A DNA stretch of 64,000 nucleotides from JACQAP01 sp035548375 (GTDB lineage Bacteria > Pseudomonadota > Gammaproteobacteria > Burkholderiales > JACQAP01): assembly GCA_035548375.1 (NCBI GenBank), contig DASZTG010000060.1, positions 1 through 64,000 of the forward strand, read 5' to 3'. The notes under the pieces were generated by a model that was given only the letters and a program-made list of their open reading frames with translations, did no database searches and had not been told where the DNA came from. Numbering within the stretch: position 1 is the stretch's first letter; each line of letters begins with the position of its first letter. Of this stretch, positions 1 to 7,613 are shown one piece after another. The translations under genes and the position numbers were made by a program.

Positions 1-2293
1 CAGGCGAGGTGGTCAGGTTCAGCACCGTCCCCGCCGCCGGCGACACCGCCGTGTGTGTCGCGTCGTGCGCGATCACCCTCACCGCCGACACATCACACGT
101 CACCCCGCTCGTGCTCCCCACCAATGCATAGTGGTCGACGAAGGAAACGCAGGGGCGCGTCTCGTTGAATATCGTCGTGACTTCGGAATCGGTGACGACG
201 CGATCGTAGATCCGGATTTCGTCGAGCTGGCCGTTGAGATAATCGATCGTGCCGCCGGTGTCCTCGATCCGGCCCAGGCTCGTGAAGGCGGTGCCGATGG
301 TTCCGGTCGCGATGGCGCCGCTGACATTGAGCGCGCCGTCGATGTAAATCTTGTATGTGCCGGCCACGCTGTCGCGCGTCAGCACGACGTGGCGCCACAC
401 TCCATTGTTGATCGCCACCGTGGACTTGGTCGTATAGGTGTCGCCCACGGAAACGCCGATGCGCCCGCTGGCGTCGATCCAGCCCCAGAAGATGTCGTCC
501 GTGCCGCCGGTCAGTTCCACACCGGTGACTCCGGGCGCCTGCCAGCCCGTGTCGCTGCCGACCTGCGTGGTCTTGATCCAGAAAGCCAGGCTCGCGGTCG
601 CATTGAGCATGCCGGATAGCCCCGGCACCTGGATGTAGCGGCTGGAGCCGTTCAATTGCACGCCGTTGCATACCTTCGCCGAAACGGGAACGGCGCCCCC
701 GCTGGCGGTGCCGTTGTTGCCGTTGCCGCTCGAATCCGTGACCGCACCGCTCCCGCTCCAGACGTTTTCATCGAGCTTGTAGAACGCGACCGGCCCGAGC
801 ACGCCGCAAAAGTGCGACAGCGAGGCACGCGGGATGAACTGGAAGCCGCCGGTGGTCGGACCGCTCCAGCTCAGTTGCGCGACGGCATTCCCGCCGCGTT
901 CGTAATATTCCATGGTGACGGCGACACGCGTTCCCGCGGTCAAGGCAATGGCCGCACTGTCGTTCGTGGTCGCGGAGTGGTCGGTCCAGTTGTCTATGAC
1001 CAACACACCGTTCACGTACAGCCGGACGCCGTCGTCGCTGTTGGTTTCGAACGTATAGTTGCCCGTCACCGAAGCGGTGACGAAGCCAGTCCAGCGCACG
1101 CTGAAATTATCCGCGCCGATTCCGGCGGGTCCGGGCGCCGAAGCGCCCCAGTCGAAGTTGACCTGGTTGTCGGTCTGGGACACCGACGTACCGGTAAAGA
1201 AGGCGCCCGACGTTCCATTCTGGCCGTAGTACGTGCCAAGAAGGCCCGACAGGTAACCGCCCTCGGTGAAGAAGTGCGCCTGCGAGCTGGCCGCCAACAC
1301 TCCACCGTATGTTCCCGTGATGTTGTTGACCGTGAGGGTGTAGCCCTGCCCGGGGTTCATTCCGGAAACCGTCAGCGTCACAACTTGTCCGGCGCCATCC
1401 AGTACCGCTGCCGTCACGGCCGCACCGCCGTCGAGCGAGTAATTCGCGATGTTCTGCGCGCTGGCAGATGTGACCGTGGTCGAGAATTGCACCTCGACTT
1501 GCGTGGTGGAATCGCACAGCGCGGAGACGTTGCCCAGGGTGGGAACTTCGGGCTTGAGGGCGATCGTCAGAAACGCGTTGATGGAGCTGGTTACGGTCGC
1601 AGTGGTGTTGCCCGTCGCCCCGGCCGTCGCCTTGGCGCCGTCCCACACCCCGAAGCCGCCGCCGTTGCCTGAAGTCGTGCCGGCATCGGATTGCTCGGTG
1701 ATTCCAGTGAGGTTCGCGTTCGTCTGCGCACTGAACGCAGCCGCGGCGCTGTCGTTGTCCCGCGCAACGGCCTGCACGACCAGCGTGTTCGCCACGGTCG
1801 TCGTCACGCCGGAAACGGTCACCGAAGTGCTGGCCGTCGCTTTTACCCCACCGCCCGTCACGTCCCAAGGATTGCCGGTTGCGATGACACCCCGATAAGT
1901 CAGGATCTGGGCATAAACGTGGTCGCCGGGATCGGCCACCACGGGTGACGCCATCGCGCTCGAGGTCGCGCGCGCCCAGAATACGGTTATTCGCGTGCCG
2001 TTCGTCGTCGTGCCCGTGTTCTGCGGGCTGTTGGTCACCTGGACGAATCCCGCCGCCGTAGAGAGGGTCGCGGCCTGGCCGCCGGTGGACTCGACGAATA
2101 GAAGTGCGATGTCACCCGGTTGATGGGTCGGCCATGGCACGGTGGCCGTACCCGTTGCGCTTTGCGCAGTGCCGGCGGCTTGAAATGCGGGTGCGGCCCA
2201 CGCCATGCTCGTCGCGAGCAACGCAATGCAGAGTGCGATGATGCGCGCGATCATGCTGCAGGCGTTGCACCGAAGCCTCGTCAATCGATTCAT
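1..2293 (-). CDS. mshQ: MshQ-like MSHA biogenesis protein, C-terminus beyond left edge (PA14 + LamG + start of DUF6701)
   Basis: One frame is open without a stop from an ATG at 2293 to the left edge, giving about 764 residues of an unfinished protein. It begins with a signal peptide (hydrophobic IIALCIALLATSMAWA, cleavage likely after AWA), then a Ser/Thr/Gly-rich beta-sandwich region. A PA14-like domain follows (GLLGTYYG near the start, then NSDDGVRLYVNG and EYYERGGNA). Next is a LamG/concanavalin-like domain (FYKLDE, WIKTTQVGSD, WRHVVLTRDS, YIDGALNVSG, LDEIRIYDR). The last 50 residues (FVDHYALV, TCDVSAVRVIAHD) look like the start of the MshQ/DUF6701 region. It lies 7 nt after mshP and is last in the operon, where mshQ usually sits. 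Probably a large secreted or pilus-associated surface protein. Stretches of other frames are also open here, but only this frame gives recognisable domains. Confidence 0.85.
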   Translation of the reverse strand, partial: MNRLTRLRCNACSMIARIIALCIALLATSMAWAAPAFQAAGTAQSATGTATVPWPTHQPGDIALLFVESTGGQAATLSTAAGFVQVTNSPQNTGTTTNGTRITVFWARATSSAMASPVVADPGDHVYAQILTYRGVIATGNPWDVTGGGVKATASTSVTVSGVTTTVANTLVVQAVARDNDSAAAAFSAQTNANLTGITEQSDAGTTSGNGGGFGVWDGAKATAGATGNTTATVTSSINAFLTIALKPEVPTLGNVSALCDSTTQVEVQFSTTVTSASAQNIANYSLDGGAAVTAAVLDGAGQVVTLTVSGMNPGQGYTLTVNNITGTYGGVLAASSQAHFFTEGGYLSGLLGTYYGQNGTSGAFFTGTSVSQTDNQVNFDWGASAPGPAGIGADNFSVRWTGFVTASVTGNYTFETNSDDGVRLYVNGVLVIDNWTDHSATTNDSAAIALTAGTRVAVTMEYYERGGNAVAQLSWSGPTTGGFQFIPRASLSHFCGVLGPVAFYKLDENVWSGSGAVTDSSGNGNNGTASGGAVPVSAKVCNGVQLNGSSRYIQVPGLSGMLNATASLAFWIKTTQVGSDTGWQAPGVTGVELTGGTDDIFWGWIDASGRIGVSVGDTYTTKSTVAINNGVWRHVVLTRDSVAGTYKIYIDGALNVSGAIATGTIGTAFTSLGRIEDTGGTIDYLNGQLDEIRIYDRVVTDSEVTTIFNETRPCVSFVDHYALVGSTSGVTCDVSAVRVIAHDATHTAVSPAAGTVLNLTTSP

Positions 2294-2300
2294 GGCCAGG

Positions 2301-2717
2301 TTACTTGTCGATCATGACTTCGATCTGCCGCTCGACGTAGTACCCGCTCGATGTGCCCGGACACGCGCTCGCGTTGGGCGGGCTGCATCCGGTCGAGGTC
2401 AGTCGATAGACATTTCTGCCGCTACCGTTTTCCGTATAGGCCGTTTGCGTGCAGGCGACGGTGACGGCGAACCCGCTCAGGTTGCCGGTCAGCGCAAACG
2501 AAGTGCCGGTGCAACTGCCATTCCTCAAGACCTGGAAGGCCCCCCACTGGATGCCAGCGTAGGCCGACTGGTAGGCCTTGGCGCCCTGCACGTCCAGCGC
2601 CGCCGTCGTCTGCTGGGTGGTGGCAACGCTGGCGATGTAGGCGCCCAGCATGGCGATCACCACGAGCAGGAAGATCGCCGTGAGCATGGACACGCCGCGC
2701 TGGAATCTACGGGACAT
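2301..2717 (-). CDS. mshP: MSHA biogenesis protein MshP
   Basis: 138 residues. A short basic leader (MSRRFQRG) precedes a single hydrophobic N-terminal helix (VSMLTAIFLLVVIAMLGAYI), the PilX/MshP arrangement of a minor-pilin-like protein. Four Cys residues lie in the globular part (GSCTG, VACTQ, TGCSP, SACPG). It overlaps the end of mshO by 11 nt and is followed after 7 nt by mshQ, so it should be translationally coupled. The MshP call rests on length, the N-terminal helix and its position between mshO and mshQ. Its exact role in pilus assembly is not known. Confidence 0.85.
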   Translation of the reverse strand: MSRRFQRGVSMLTAIFLLVVIAMLGAYIASVATTQQTTAALDVQGAKAYQSAYAGIQWGAFQVLRNGSCTGTSFALTGNLSGFAVTVACTQTAYTENGSGRNVYRLTSTGCSPPNASACPGTSSGYYVERQIEVMIDK

Positions 2718-3549
2718 TGTTGACGTGGATCTGGTGAATCAGGCTGACCGATTCGCCCTTCCTGGTCAGGCCGAGTTCCAGCGTGACGATGGCGTTGAGC
2801 TGGTTGAGCGACTGGTACGCAAAGCGGCAGCGCGACACGTTGATGGCGACCACCGCCGGCGTTCCCGATGGCGGCTGCGGCTGCGACGTCGCGAACGCGT
2901 AGCCGGAATATCGTTGCAATTGGCCTGCGCCGTTGCATACGTAGCTGACCGGCGTGCCGACGACCTGGAAGCGCCGCGCGGGTGACGCAAACGGAAACGG
3001 CGACGCCTGGCTCGTGAACGTGACCGTGGCAAGGCCGATGCCGACGCCCCCGGCGGGCACCGCGCGCCGATTCGCGCCGGCATAGGCATCGGCACCCGGA
3101 ATGCCGAGGTTGTAGACGACGATGGAGTCCCCCGATTGGACGTCCACGCCCGGCCCGAGCACGTCGAACGTGGTGTCGCTGGCGCTGTTGAAGTCGAGAA
3201 TGTCGCCGGCAGGCGTGCCGCCGGTCACGGCTTCGCGATAGCGGCCCGCGGACTTGATGGGCACGTATTCGAGATAACAAGTCGACGTGCCGTCGCAAGC
3301 ACCGGTGCTTCCCAGCCGTATGCTGTTCGGCAAGGCCGCGCGGATGTCGCGTGCGGCGCGACGCAGCGCCGTGTCGGCGATGTCGGTCAGTTCCGCGCGG
3401 TTCGAGACGTCGAAGTAAGCCTTGATCGGCGGGGCGATGAATACCGCCGCCATGCTGGCGAGAATGCCGGTCAACACGATGACCACGATCGCTTCCACCA
3501 GCGTGAAGCCGCCGGCGCCCTGGCGCGAGCATGTCGGCATCGTGTTCAT
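2707..3549 (-). CDS. mshO: MSHA pilin-like minor pilin MshO
   Basis: 280 residues with a type III prepilin signature: a 13-residue polar leader ending in Gly, then FTLVEAIVVIVLTGIL with the conserved Glu at +5 of the mature protein. The prepilin peptidase would cut between G13 and F14. The large C-terminal globular domain (over 200 residues) is typical of PilW/MshO-type minor pilins. Its ATG overlaps the mshD stop (ATGA) and its 3' end overlaps mshP. Likely part of the pilus tip or initiation complex in the inner membrane and periplasm, by analogy with PilW/GspJ. Confidence 0.88.
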   Translation of the reverse strand: MNTMPTCSRQGAGGFTLVEAIVVIVLTGILASMAAVFIAPPIKAYFDVSNRAELTDIADTALRRAARDIRAALPNSIRLGSTGACDGTSTCYLEYVPIKSAGRYREAVTGGTPAGDILDFNSASDTTFDVLGPGVDVQSGDSIVVYNLGIPGADAYAGANRRAVPAGGVGIGLATVTFTSQASPFPFASPARRFQVVGTPVSYVCNGAGQLQRYSGYAFATSQPQPPSGTPAVVAINVSRCRFAYQSLNQLNAIVTLELGLTRKGESVSLIHQIHVNNVP

Positions 3550-4136
3550 GGAACGGCGTTGGGCGCGTAGCGCGTGCGGTAACCCTGCAGGCTCATGGTT
3601 GCGCCGCCCGGTCCGGTCACCGTCACTGTGATCGCAAGGGACTGGGGCGCGCCGTCCCCATCCGTCGCCGCAACGGTACCGAGTGCCTGGGCGGCAATGG
3701 CGATCTGTGCGCTGTAGGCTCCGAGGCCGCTGATCGCGGTACCGCTGACGTCGGAAATGGGGCTGATGGTGATGCTGCCCGTGGTGCCGCCATAGTCGCC
3801 CACGTTGTCGAACGGGTTTGTCGTGCTCGTGCGTGTCTCGGACGTCGGGTGGGTCTTGTTGTCATTCTGCGCGTCGGTTGCGCAGCCGCCGGTGCCGACG
3901 ATTGCCCGCGTCGCCGTCGTCGCATTGGCATCGTCCGGATCGCAGTAGGTAAAGGGCTTGCTCTGCACTTCCTCGAGCAGCGCCTCCGCGATCGCGAGCA
4001 TCTGCTTCTGGATCAGCGGATCGGAGCTTTTGCGCACCGTCGTGCTGAACACCGCCAGCAGCGCCGTGACGCCGATGCTGACGATGATGATGAACATGAT
4101 GACCTCGATCAGCGAAACGCCGCGCTGCCGGGTCAT
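3546..4136 (-). CDS. mshD: MSHA minor pilin MshD
   Basis: About 196 residues from the ATG at 4136: leader MTRQRG followed by VSLIEVIMFIIIVSIGVTAL, a prepilin cleavage site with Glu at +5. The domain after the helix (FSTTVRKSSDPLIQKQMLAI, then a Cys-containing YCDPDDAN and GTGGCATD) fits the PilV/MshD type. I chose 4136 because it gives the usual 6-residue leader. An in-frame ATG at 4199, overlapping the mshC end, would give a 27-residue leader and cannot be excluded. The stop overlaps the mshO start. Confidence 0.85.
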   Translation of the reverse strand: MTRQRGVSLIEVIMFIIIVSIGVTALLAVFSTTVRKSSDPLIQKQMLAIAEALLEEVQSKPFTYCDPDDANATTATRAIVGTGGCATDAQNDNKTHPTSETRTSTTNPFDNVGDYGGTTGSITISPISDVSGTAISGLGAYSAQIAIAAQALGTVAATDGDGAPQSLAITVTVTGPGGATMSLQGYRTRYAPNAVP

Positions 4137-4185
4137 TCGAGGATGAACTTCGGCGTCTTCTGCGTCTGCCCGGTGGCGGATGCGC

Positions 4186-4674
4186 TCAGGTGTGGACATA
4201 GCCGGTTTCCGGCTCGACGCTGAACGTTCTGACGATGTCGCCCGTGATGGAGATGGTTTGCACCGCCGAAAGCGGCAACCCGGTCGAAGTCGCGAGGGGG
4301 CGGCCAAGCGCATCGAATGTGATGCCGGCCGGCACGGCAGTGAAATTCACGACCGATTTATTCTCGGGCGCGATGGAAAAAGCGGTCTGGCCGGCGGGGC
4401 CGGTCAGGCTGGTGTTGCAAGCCGATGCAGAGCCGGCGGCAGACGCAAAGGTGAACGTCACCGTGGTCGACGTGAAGGCGGCGCATACGTTGCGGCGCTT
4501 GGCGATCGCCTGCTTCTGCGCATAGCGCAATCCTTCCATCACCCGGTCGGCAAAGCCCATGGTGTTGAAGCTTTCCACGCCCCTGAACCTCGGGATGGCC
4601 ACCGCCGCCAGCACGCCGACGACGATCAGCACCACGACGAGTTCTACGAGGGTAAAGCCATGCTGGGTTCGCAT
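4186..4674 (-). CDS. mshC: MSHA minor pilin MshC (GspH/FimT-like)
   Basis: 162 residues from the ATG at 4674, which has a GGAAG ribosome-binding site six nt upstream. Longer readings upstream lack this. The leader MRTQHG precedes FTLVELVVVLIVVGVLAAVA (Glu +5). The C-terminal part (RYAQKQAIAKRRNVCAAF) is the GspH/FimT pattern of type IV minor pilins. It lies between mshA and mshD in the canonical msh order. Predicted to be processed by a prepilin peptidase encoded outside this window. Confidence 0.87.
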   Translation of the reverse strand: MRTQHGFTLVELVVVLIVVGVLAAVAIPRFRGVESFNTMGFADRVMEGLRYAQKQAIAKRRNVCAAFTSTTVTFTFASAAGSASACNTSLTGPAGQTAFSIAPENKSVVNFTAVPAGITFDALGRPLATSTGLPLSAVQTISITGDIVRTFSVEPETGYVHT

Positions 4675-4771
4675 GCGCTTCCGGGCATCGCGGTGAAACG
4701 GGTCTGCGCAGGATTGTGTGGACATATCCTGCGCAGAGTCCGGAGAAGCGCCCGGATTCCCTAGGCGGAAA

Positions 4772-5200
4772 TCAGGGGTTGGCGCAGATGTAGGTGACGG
4801 TCGCCGATGCGGAAGCTTGTGTCGCATCGGAGACTGTGCAAGTACCGGTCTGGCCGTCCTGCGCGGTCGAAGCGCAGCTCGTCGTCGTGCCGCCCGGGGC
4901 GACGGTATAGCCGGAGGGAAAGCCGCCGGTCATGACACCCGCGAGGCCGGAGCCGTTCGCTGCGCAGATCGTCGCATTGGCCCCGTTGACCGCCACCGAG
5001 TTGGCATTGCTGGCCTTACGCGCGCCGTAGTTGATCGCGAAACCAGAGGTCGCCGCCGAAGCGACGCCCTGGACGGCCGCGCTGCGGGCCTGGCTGGACA
5101 GGTCGATGAATTTCGGCAGGGCCGTCGCGGCGAGAATGCCGAGGATGACGATCACGACCACCAGTTCGATCAGGGTAAAGCCCTTTTGCTTCGCTTGCAT
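4772..5200 (-). CDS. mshA: MSHA major pilin MshA
   Basis: 142 residues starting at the ATG at 5200, directly behind a near-perfect Shine-Dalgarno (AAGGAGAAGCAA), as expected for a highly made pilin. Leader MQAKQKG then FTLIELVVVIVILGILAATA (Glu +5), then a short globular domain with four Cys (ATICAANG, TTSCAST, GTCTV, YICANP) able to form the two disulfides of the MshA head. The 78-nt space upstream, after mshB, could hold its own promoter; I see no clean -35/-10 pair. Polymerised into the MSHA filament by MshE/MshG. Confidence 0.9.
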   Translation of the reverse strand: MQAKQKGFTLIELVVVIVILGILAATALPKFIDLSSQARSAAVQGVASAATSGFAINYGARKASNANSVAVNGANATICAANGSGLAGVMTGGFPSGYTVAPGGTTTSCASTAQDGQTGTCTVSDATQASASATVTYICANP

Positions 5201-5278
5201 TTGCTTCTCCTTTTTCAAATAACGGACAAAAAGCTTGGTACACACTTCACTTCTGTTGCGCATCAAAAATCTGAACGG

Positions 5279-5773
5279 CTAGCAGCCGCTGGTATCGATT
5301 GCAAAGACCGGGGAACCGTTTCCCGCCGCCGGCGAGGTGTAGCTGACACGGCAAGTCGGCGCGACCCCGCCATTGATATCCACGGTCATCGTGGCATTCG
5401 CGCCCGCACCGCCCGGAACGATCACGACGCCTTCGGTGGCATTCGAGATCTGCAATGCGGTCTGTATGCCGGCCAGGTCGGCCGTCGGATAGCCGTTGAT
5501 CAGCGTGACGTTCTGGCTTTCCATCTGGATGGTTGCCGTTCCGGATGCCGTCGTATTGGTGGCGATCGCCTGCGCATGGGCCAGCGCCGCGGCCGAGCGA
5601 AAGCCGCCGAACAACGCCTGCGCCTTGGCTCCCCTCGCCTGCTGCTGCAGCGTGATGTAGCGCGGCAGCGCGACGGCGGCCAGGATCGCGATTACGCTGA
5701 TGGTGACCACCAGTTCGATCAGCGTAAAGCCGTGAACGTGTTTTCCGCCTGTCATTGACTTCCCAACTTTCAT
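5279..5773 (-). CDS. mshB: MSHA pilin-like protein MshB
   Basis: 164 residues from the ATG at 5773, preceded by AGAGGAGAA, which decides the start. A 16-residue leader ends HVHG, followed by FTLIELVVTISVIAILAAVA. The globular domain carries an N-terminal-half AHAQAIATNTTASG segment and a C-terminal pair of Cys (PTCRVSY and the final DTSGC), the D-region disulfide loop of type IV pilins. It resembles MshA in plan, so it is either MshB or a second major pilin. Position upstream of mshA favours MshB. Confidence 0.83.
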   Translation of the reverse strand: MKVGKSMTGGKHVHGFTLIELVVTISVIAILAAVALPRYITLQQQARGAKAQALFGGFRSAAALAHAQAIATNTTASGTATIQMESQNVTLINGYPTADLAGIQTALQISNATEGVVIVPGGAGANATMTVDINGGVAPTCRVSYTSPAAGNGSPVFAIDTSGC

Positions 5774-5852
5774 GGTGCGTTCTCCTCTTGAACCAGCATC
5801 GATTTCACGCCGGACCATCCAGCGCTGTTTTTGCACTTTCCATGCCCACCCA

Positions 5853-6380
5853 TCAGGGCGTCCACGCAAAGTCGGCCTGTCGTACCAGGCTCACCCAATC
5901 CCGCGACTTCGACGTCTCGGCAGTCATCGCATTCGCCGCTGCCACGCGCCGCGCCTGATAACGAATCGTGAAATCCCGGCCGTTCGACGGCACAAAGTGG
6001 CGTCGATTGCTCACTGTATAGATGAGTTGTCGCGTGCTTCGGTCGAAATACCACTTCCCCGACGGATCGGACTGCGGCAGGCCGTCGAATTCGCCCAGGT
6101 AATTTTCCGGCGGTCCCTGCAGCCAATTGACCGGATTGTCGTCTGCGAGTGTCGGAATTTCCGACACTCGGTTGTTCATGATCAGGTCGGCCACCTTGTA
6201 TCGCAAGCCGCTGCGAATGTTTGCAACTGTCATTTCCATGGCCGTCTTCTCGGCCTGCTCCTGGTAATAGAACATCCGCTCCAGAAACACCGCCATGAAA
6301 ATTCCGACCAGCGCGATGCAGACGACCAATTCCAGCTGGCTCGCGCCGCGATGCGGGTTCCGCCATTTCCGTTTGCACAT
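5853..6380 (-). CDS. mshF: MshF-like pilus biogenesis protein
   Basis: 175 residues: a basic leader (MCKRKWRNPHRG) and one N-terminal hydrophobic helix (LELVVCIALVGIFMAVFLERM) that keeps a Glu where pilins have E5. A soluble domain rich in Trp/Tyr follows (WYFDRSTRQLIYTVSNRR). It sits 3 nt downstream of mshG and upstream of mshB, the mshF slot of the canonical operon. Sequence conservation of MshF is low, so the name rests mostly on position and architecture. A pilin-like subunit of unknown role. Confidence 0.7.
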   Translation of the reverse strand: MCKRKWRNPHRGASQLELVVCIALVGIFMAVFLERMFYYQEQAEKTAMEMTVANIRSGLRYKVADLIMNNRVSEIPTLADDNPVNWLQGPPENYLGEFDGLPQSDPSGKWYFDRSTRQLIYTVSNRRHFVPSNGRDFTIRYQARRVAAANAMTAETSKSRDWVSLVRQADFAWTP

Positions 6381-6383
6381 CGA

Positions 6384-7613
6384 TCACTTCTTCAGCGCCG
6401 CGTGACCGAGGTCCCAGATCGGCAGGAACACACCCAGCGCGAGCACGAGAACCAGCACCCCAAGGCATACGATCAGGATCGGCTCGATCTGCGCGCCCAG
6501 CGTCCGCAATTCGTACTCGACTTCGCGCTGGTAGATGTCGGCGATCTCTTCCATCATGTCGTCCAGCGCGCCGGATTCCTCGCCGACCATGACCATCTGC
6601 ATGACCACAGGCGTGAAAATCTCCGAGTGCATCGCCGTGCGCAGCACGCTTTCGCCGCGCTCCACGCCTTCGCGCATTTTCTCGATCTTCTCGGCGACGA
6701 AGGTGTTGTCCACCGTCTGCGCAACCAGCGAGAGGCCCTGCACCAGCGGCACGCCGCTCTTGATCGACAGCGAAAAGCTGCGCGCGAAGCGCGCCAGCGT
6801 GGCCTTCAGCACGATTTTCCCGGCGACCGGGACGCGCAGCTTGAAGCGATCCCAGGCGTAGCGTCCCTCGCGCGTGCGCGTGTAGGCACGGAACGCGAAA
6901 AATGCGCCGACGAGCGCCGCCAGAAGGAAGGGCCAGGACGCCACCATGAAATTCGAAAAGCCGATGAGCACGCGCGTTATCGTCGGCAGCTCCACATTGA
7001 AGCCCTTGTAGACCTTCGCGAATTCCGGAATGACGAACAGGTTGATCACGACGATGGCGATCGCCATCGCGACGATGACGAAAATCGGGTAGCGCAGCGC
7101 CGACTTGACCTGCTGGCGCATGGATTCCTGGAATTCGAGGTGATTGAACAGGCGCAGGAAGACTTCTTCCAGCCGGCCCGTGGTTTCGCCGACGTAAACC
7201 ATCGCGACGTAGAACTGCGAGAACACGCCGTTCTGGCGCTGCATGGCCACCGACAACGGACGCCCGCTGTCGAGATTCTCGCGCACGCCGAGCAACACGT
7301 CCCGGAAAGCGGGATTGCTGGCGGATTCCTGCAATCCGGCCAAGGCGCGCATGATCGGCACGCCGGCCTTCAGCAGGGCGAACATCTGGCGGCTGAACAA
7401 CAACAGGTCTTCGTTGCGAACGGAACCCTTGTTGCCGCGCTTGAATAGTTCGTTCAGCGGCAGCGACCCACTGGCCTTGGATTCTCCGATTTCCACGGGC
7501 GTGATGCCGGAGCTGGCGAGCTGGGCGGCGACGGCGCCGCTGTCGTTGCCCTCGAGCACGCCGCGCACGAGCTCGCCGGCAGCGTTGCGTCCCTTGTAGG
7601 CGAAGAAGCTCAC
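6384..7613 (-). CDS. mshG: MSHA inner-membrane platform protein MshG (GspF/PilC family)
   Basis: 409 residues with the duplicated GspF domain of type II secretion/type IV pilus platform proteins. The first copy has LLLFSRQMFALLKAGVPIM and the second LKATLARFARSFSLSIKSGV. Three membrane helices are visible (YPIFVIVAMAIAIVVINLF, FLLAALVGAFFAFRAY and the C-terminal ILIVCLGVLVLVLALGVFL). The start is a GTG at 7613 that overlaps the mshE stop (GTGA), so translation is coupled to the ATPase. MshG transmits MshE motion to pilin insertion in the inner membrane. Confidence 0.93.
   Translation of the reverse strand: MSFFAYKGRNAAGELVRGVLEGNDSGAVAAQLASSGITPVEIGESKASGSLPLNELFKRGNKGSVRNEDLLLFSRQMFALLKAGVPIMRALAGLQESASNPAFRDVLLGVRENLDSGRPLSVAMQRQNGVFSQFYVAMVYVGETTGRLEEVFLRLFNHLEFQESMRQQVKSALRYPIFVIVAMAIAIVVINLFVIPEFAKVYKGFNVELPTITRVLIGFSNFMVASWPFLLAALVGAFFAFRAYTRTREGRYAWDRFKLRVPVAGKIVLKATLARFARSFSLSIKSGVPLVQGLSLVAQTVDNTFVAEKIEKMREGVERGESVLRTAMHSEIFTPVVMQMVMVGEESGALDDMMEEIADIYQREVEYELRTLGAQIEPILIVCLGVLVLVLALGVFLPIWDLGHAALKK

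Noticed and set aside
93..1868. Open frames on the minus strand at 93-671 and 1107-1868
   Set aside because: They are rich in Arg/Ala/Gly with no domain match. A third frame across the same bases is open throughout and encodes PA14 and LamG motifs, so it is the gene.
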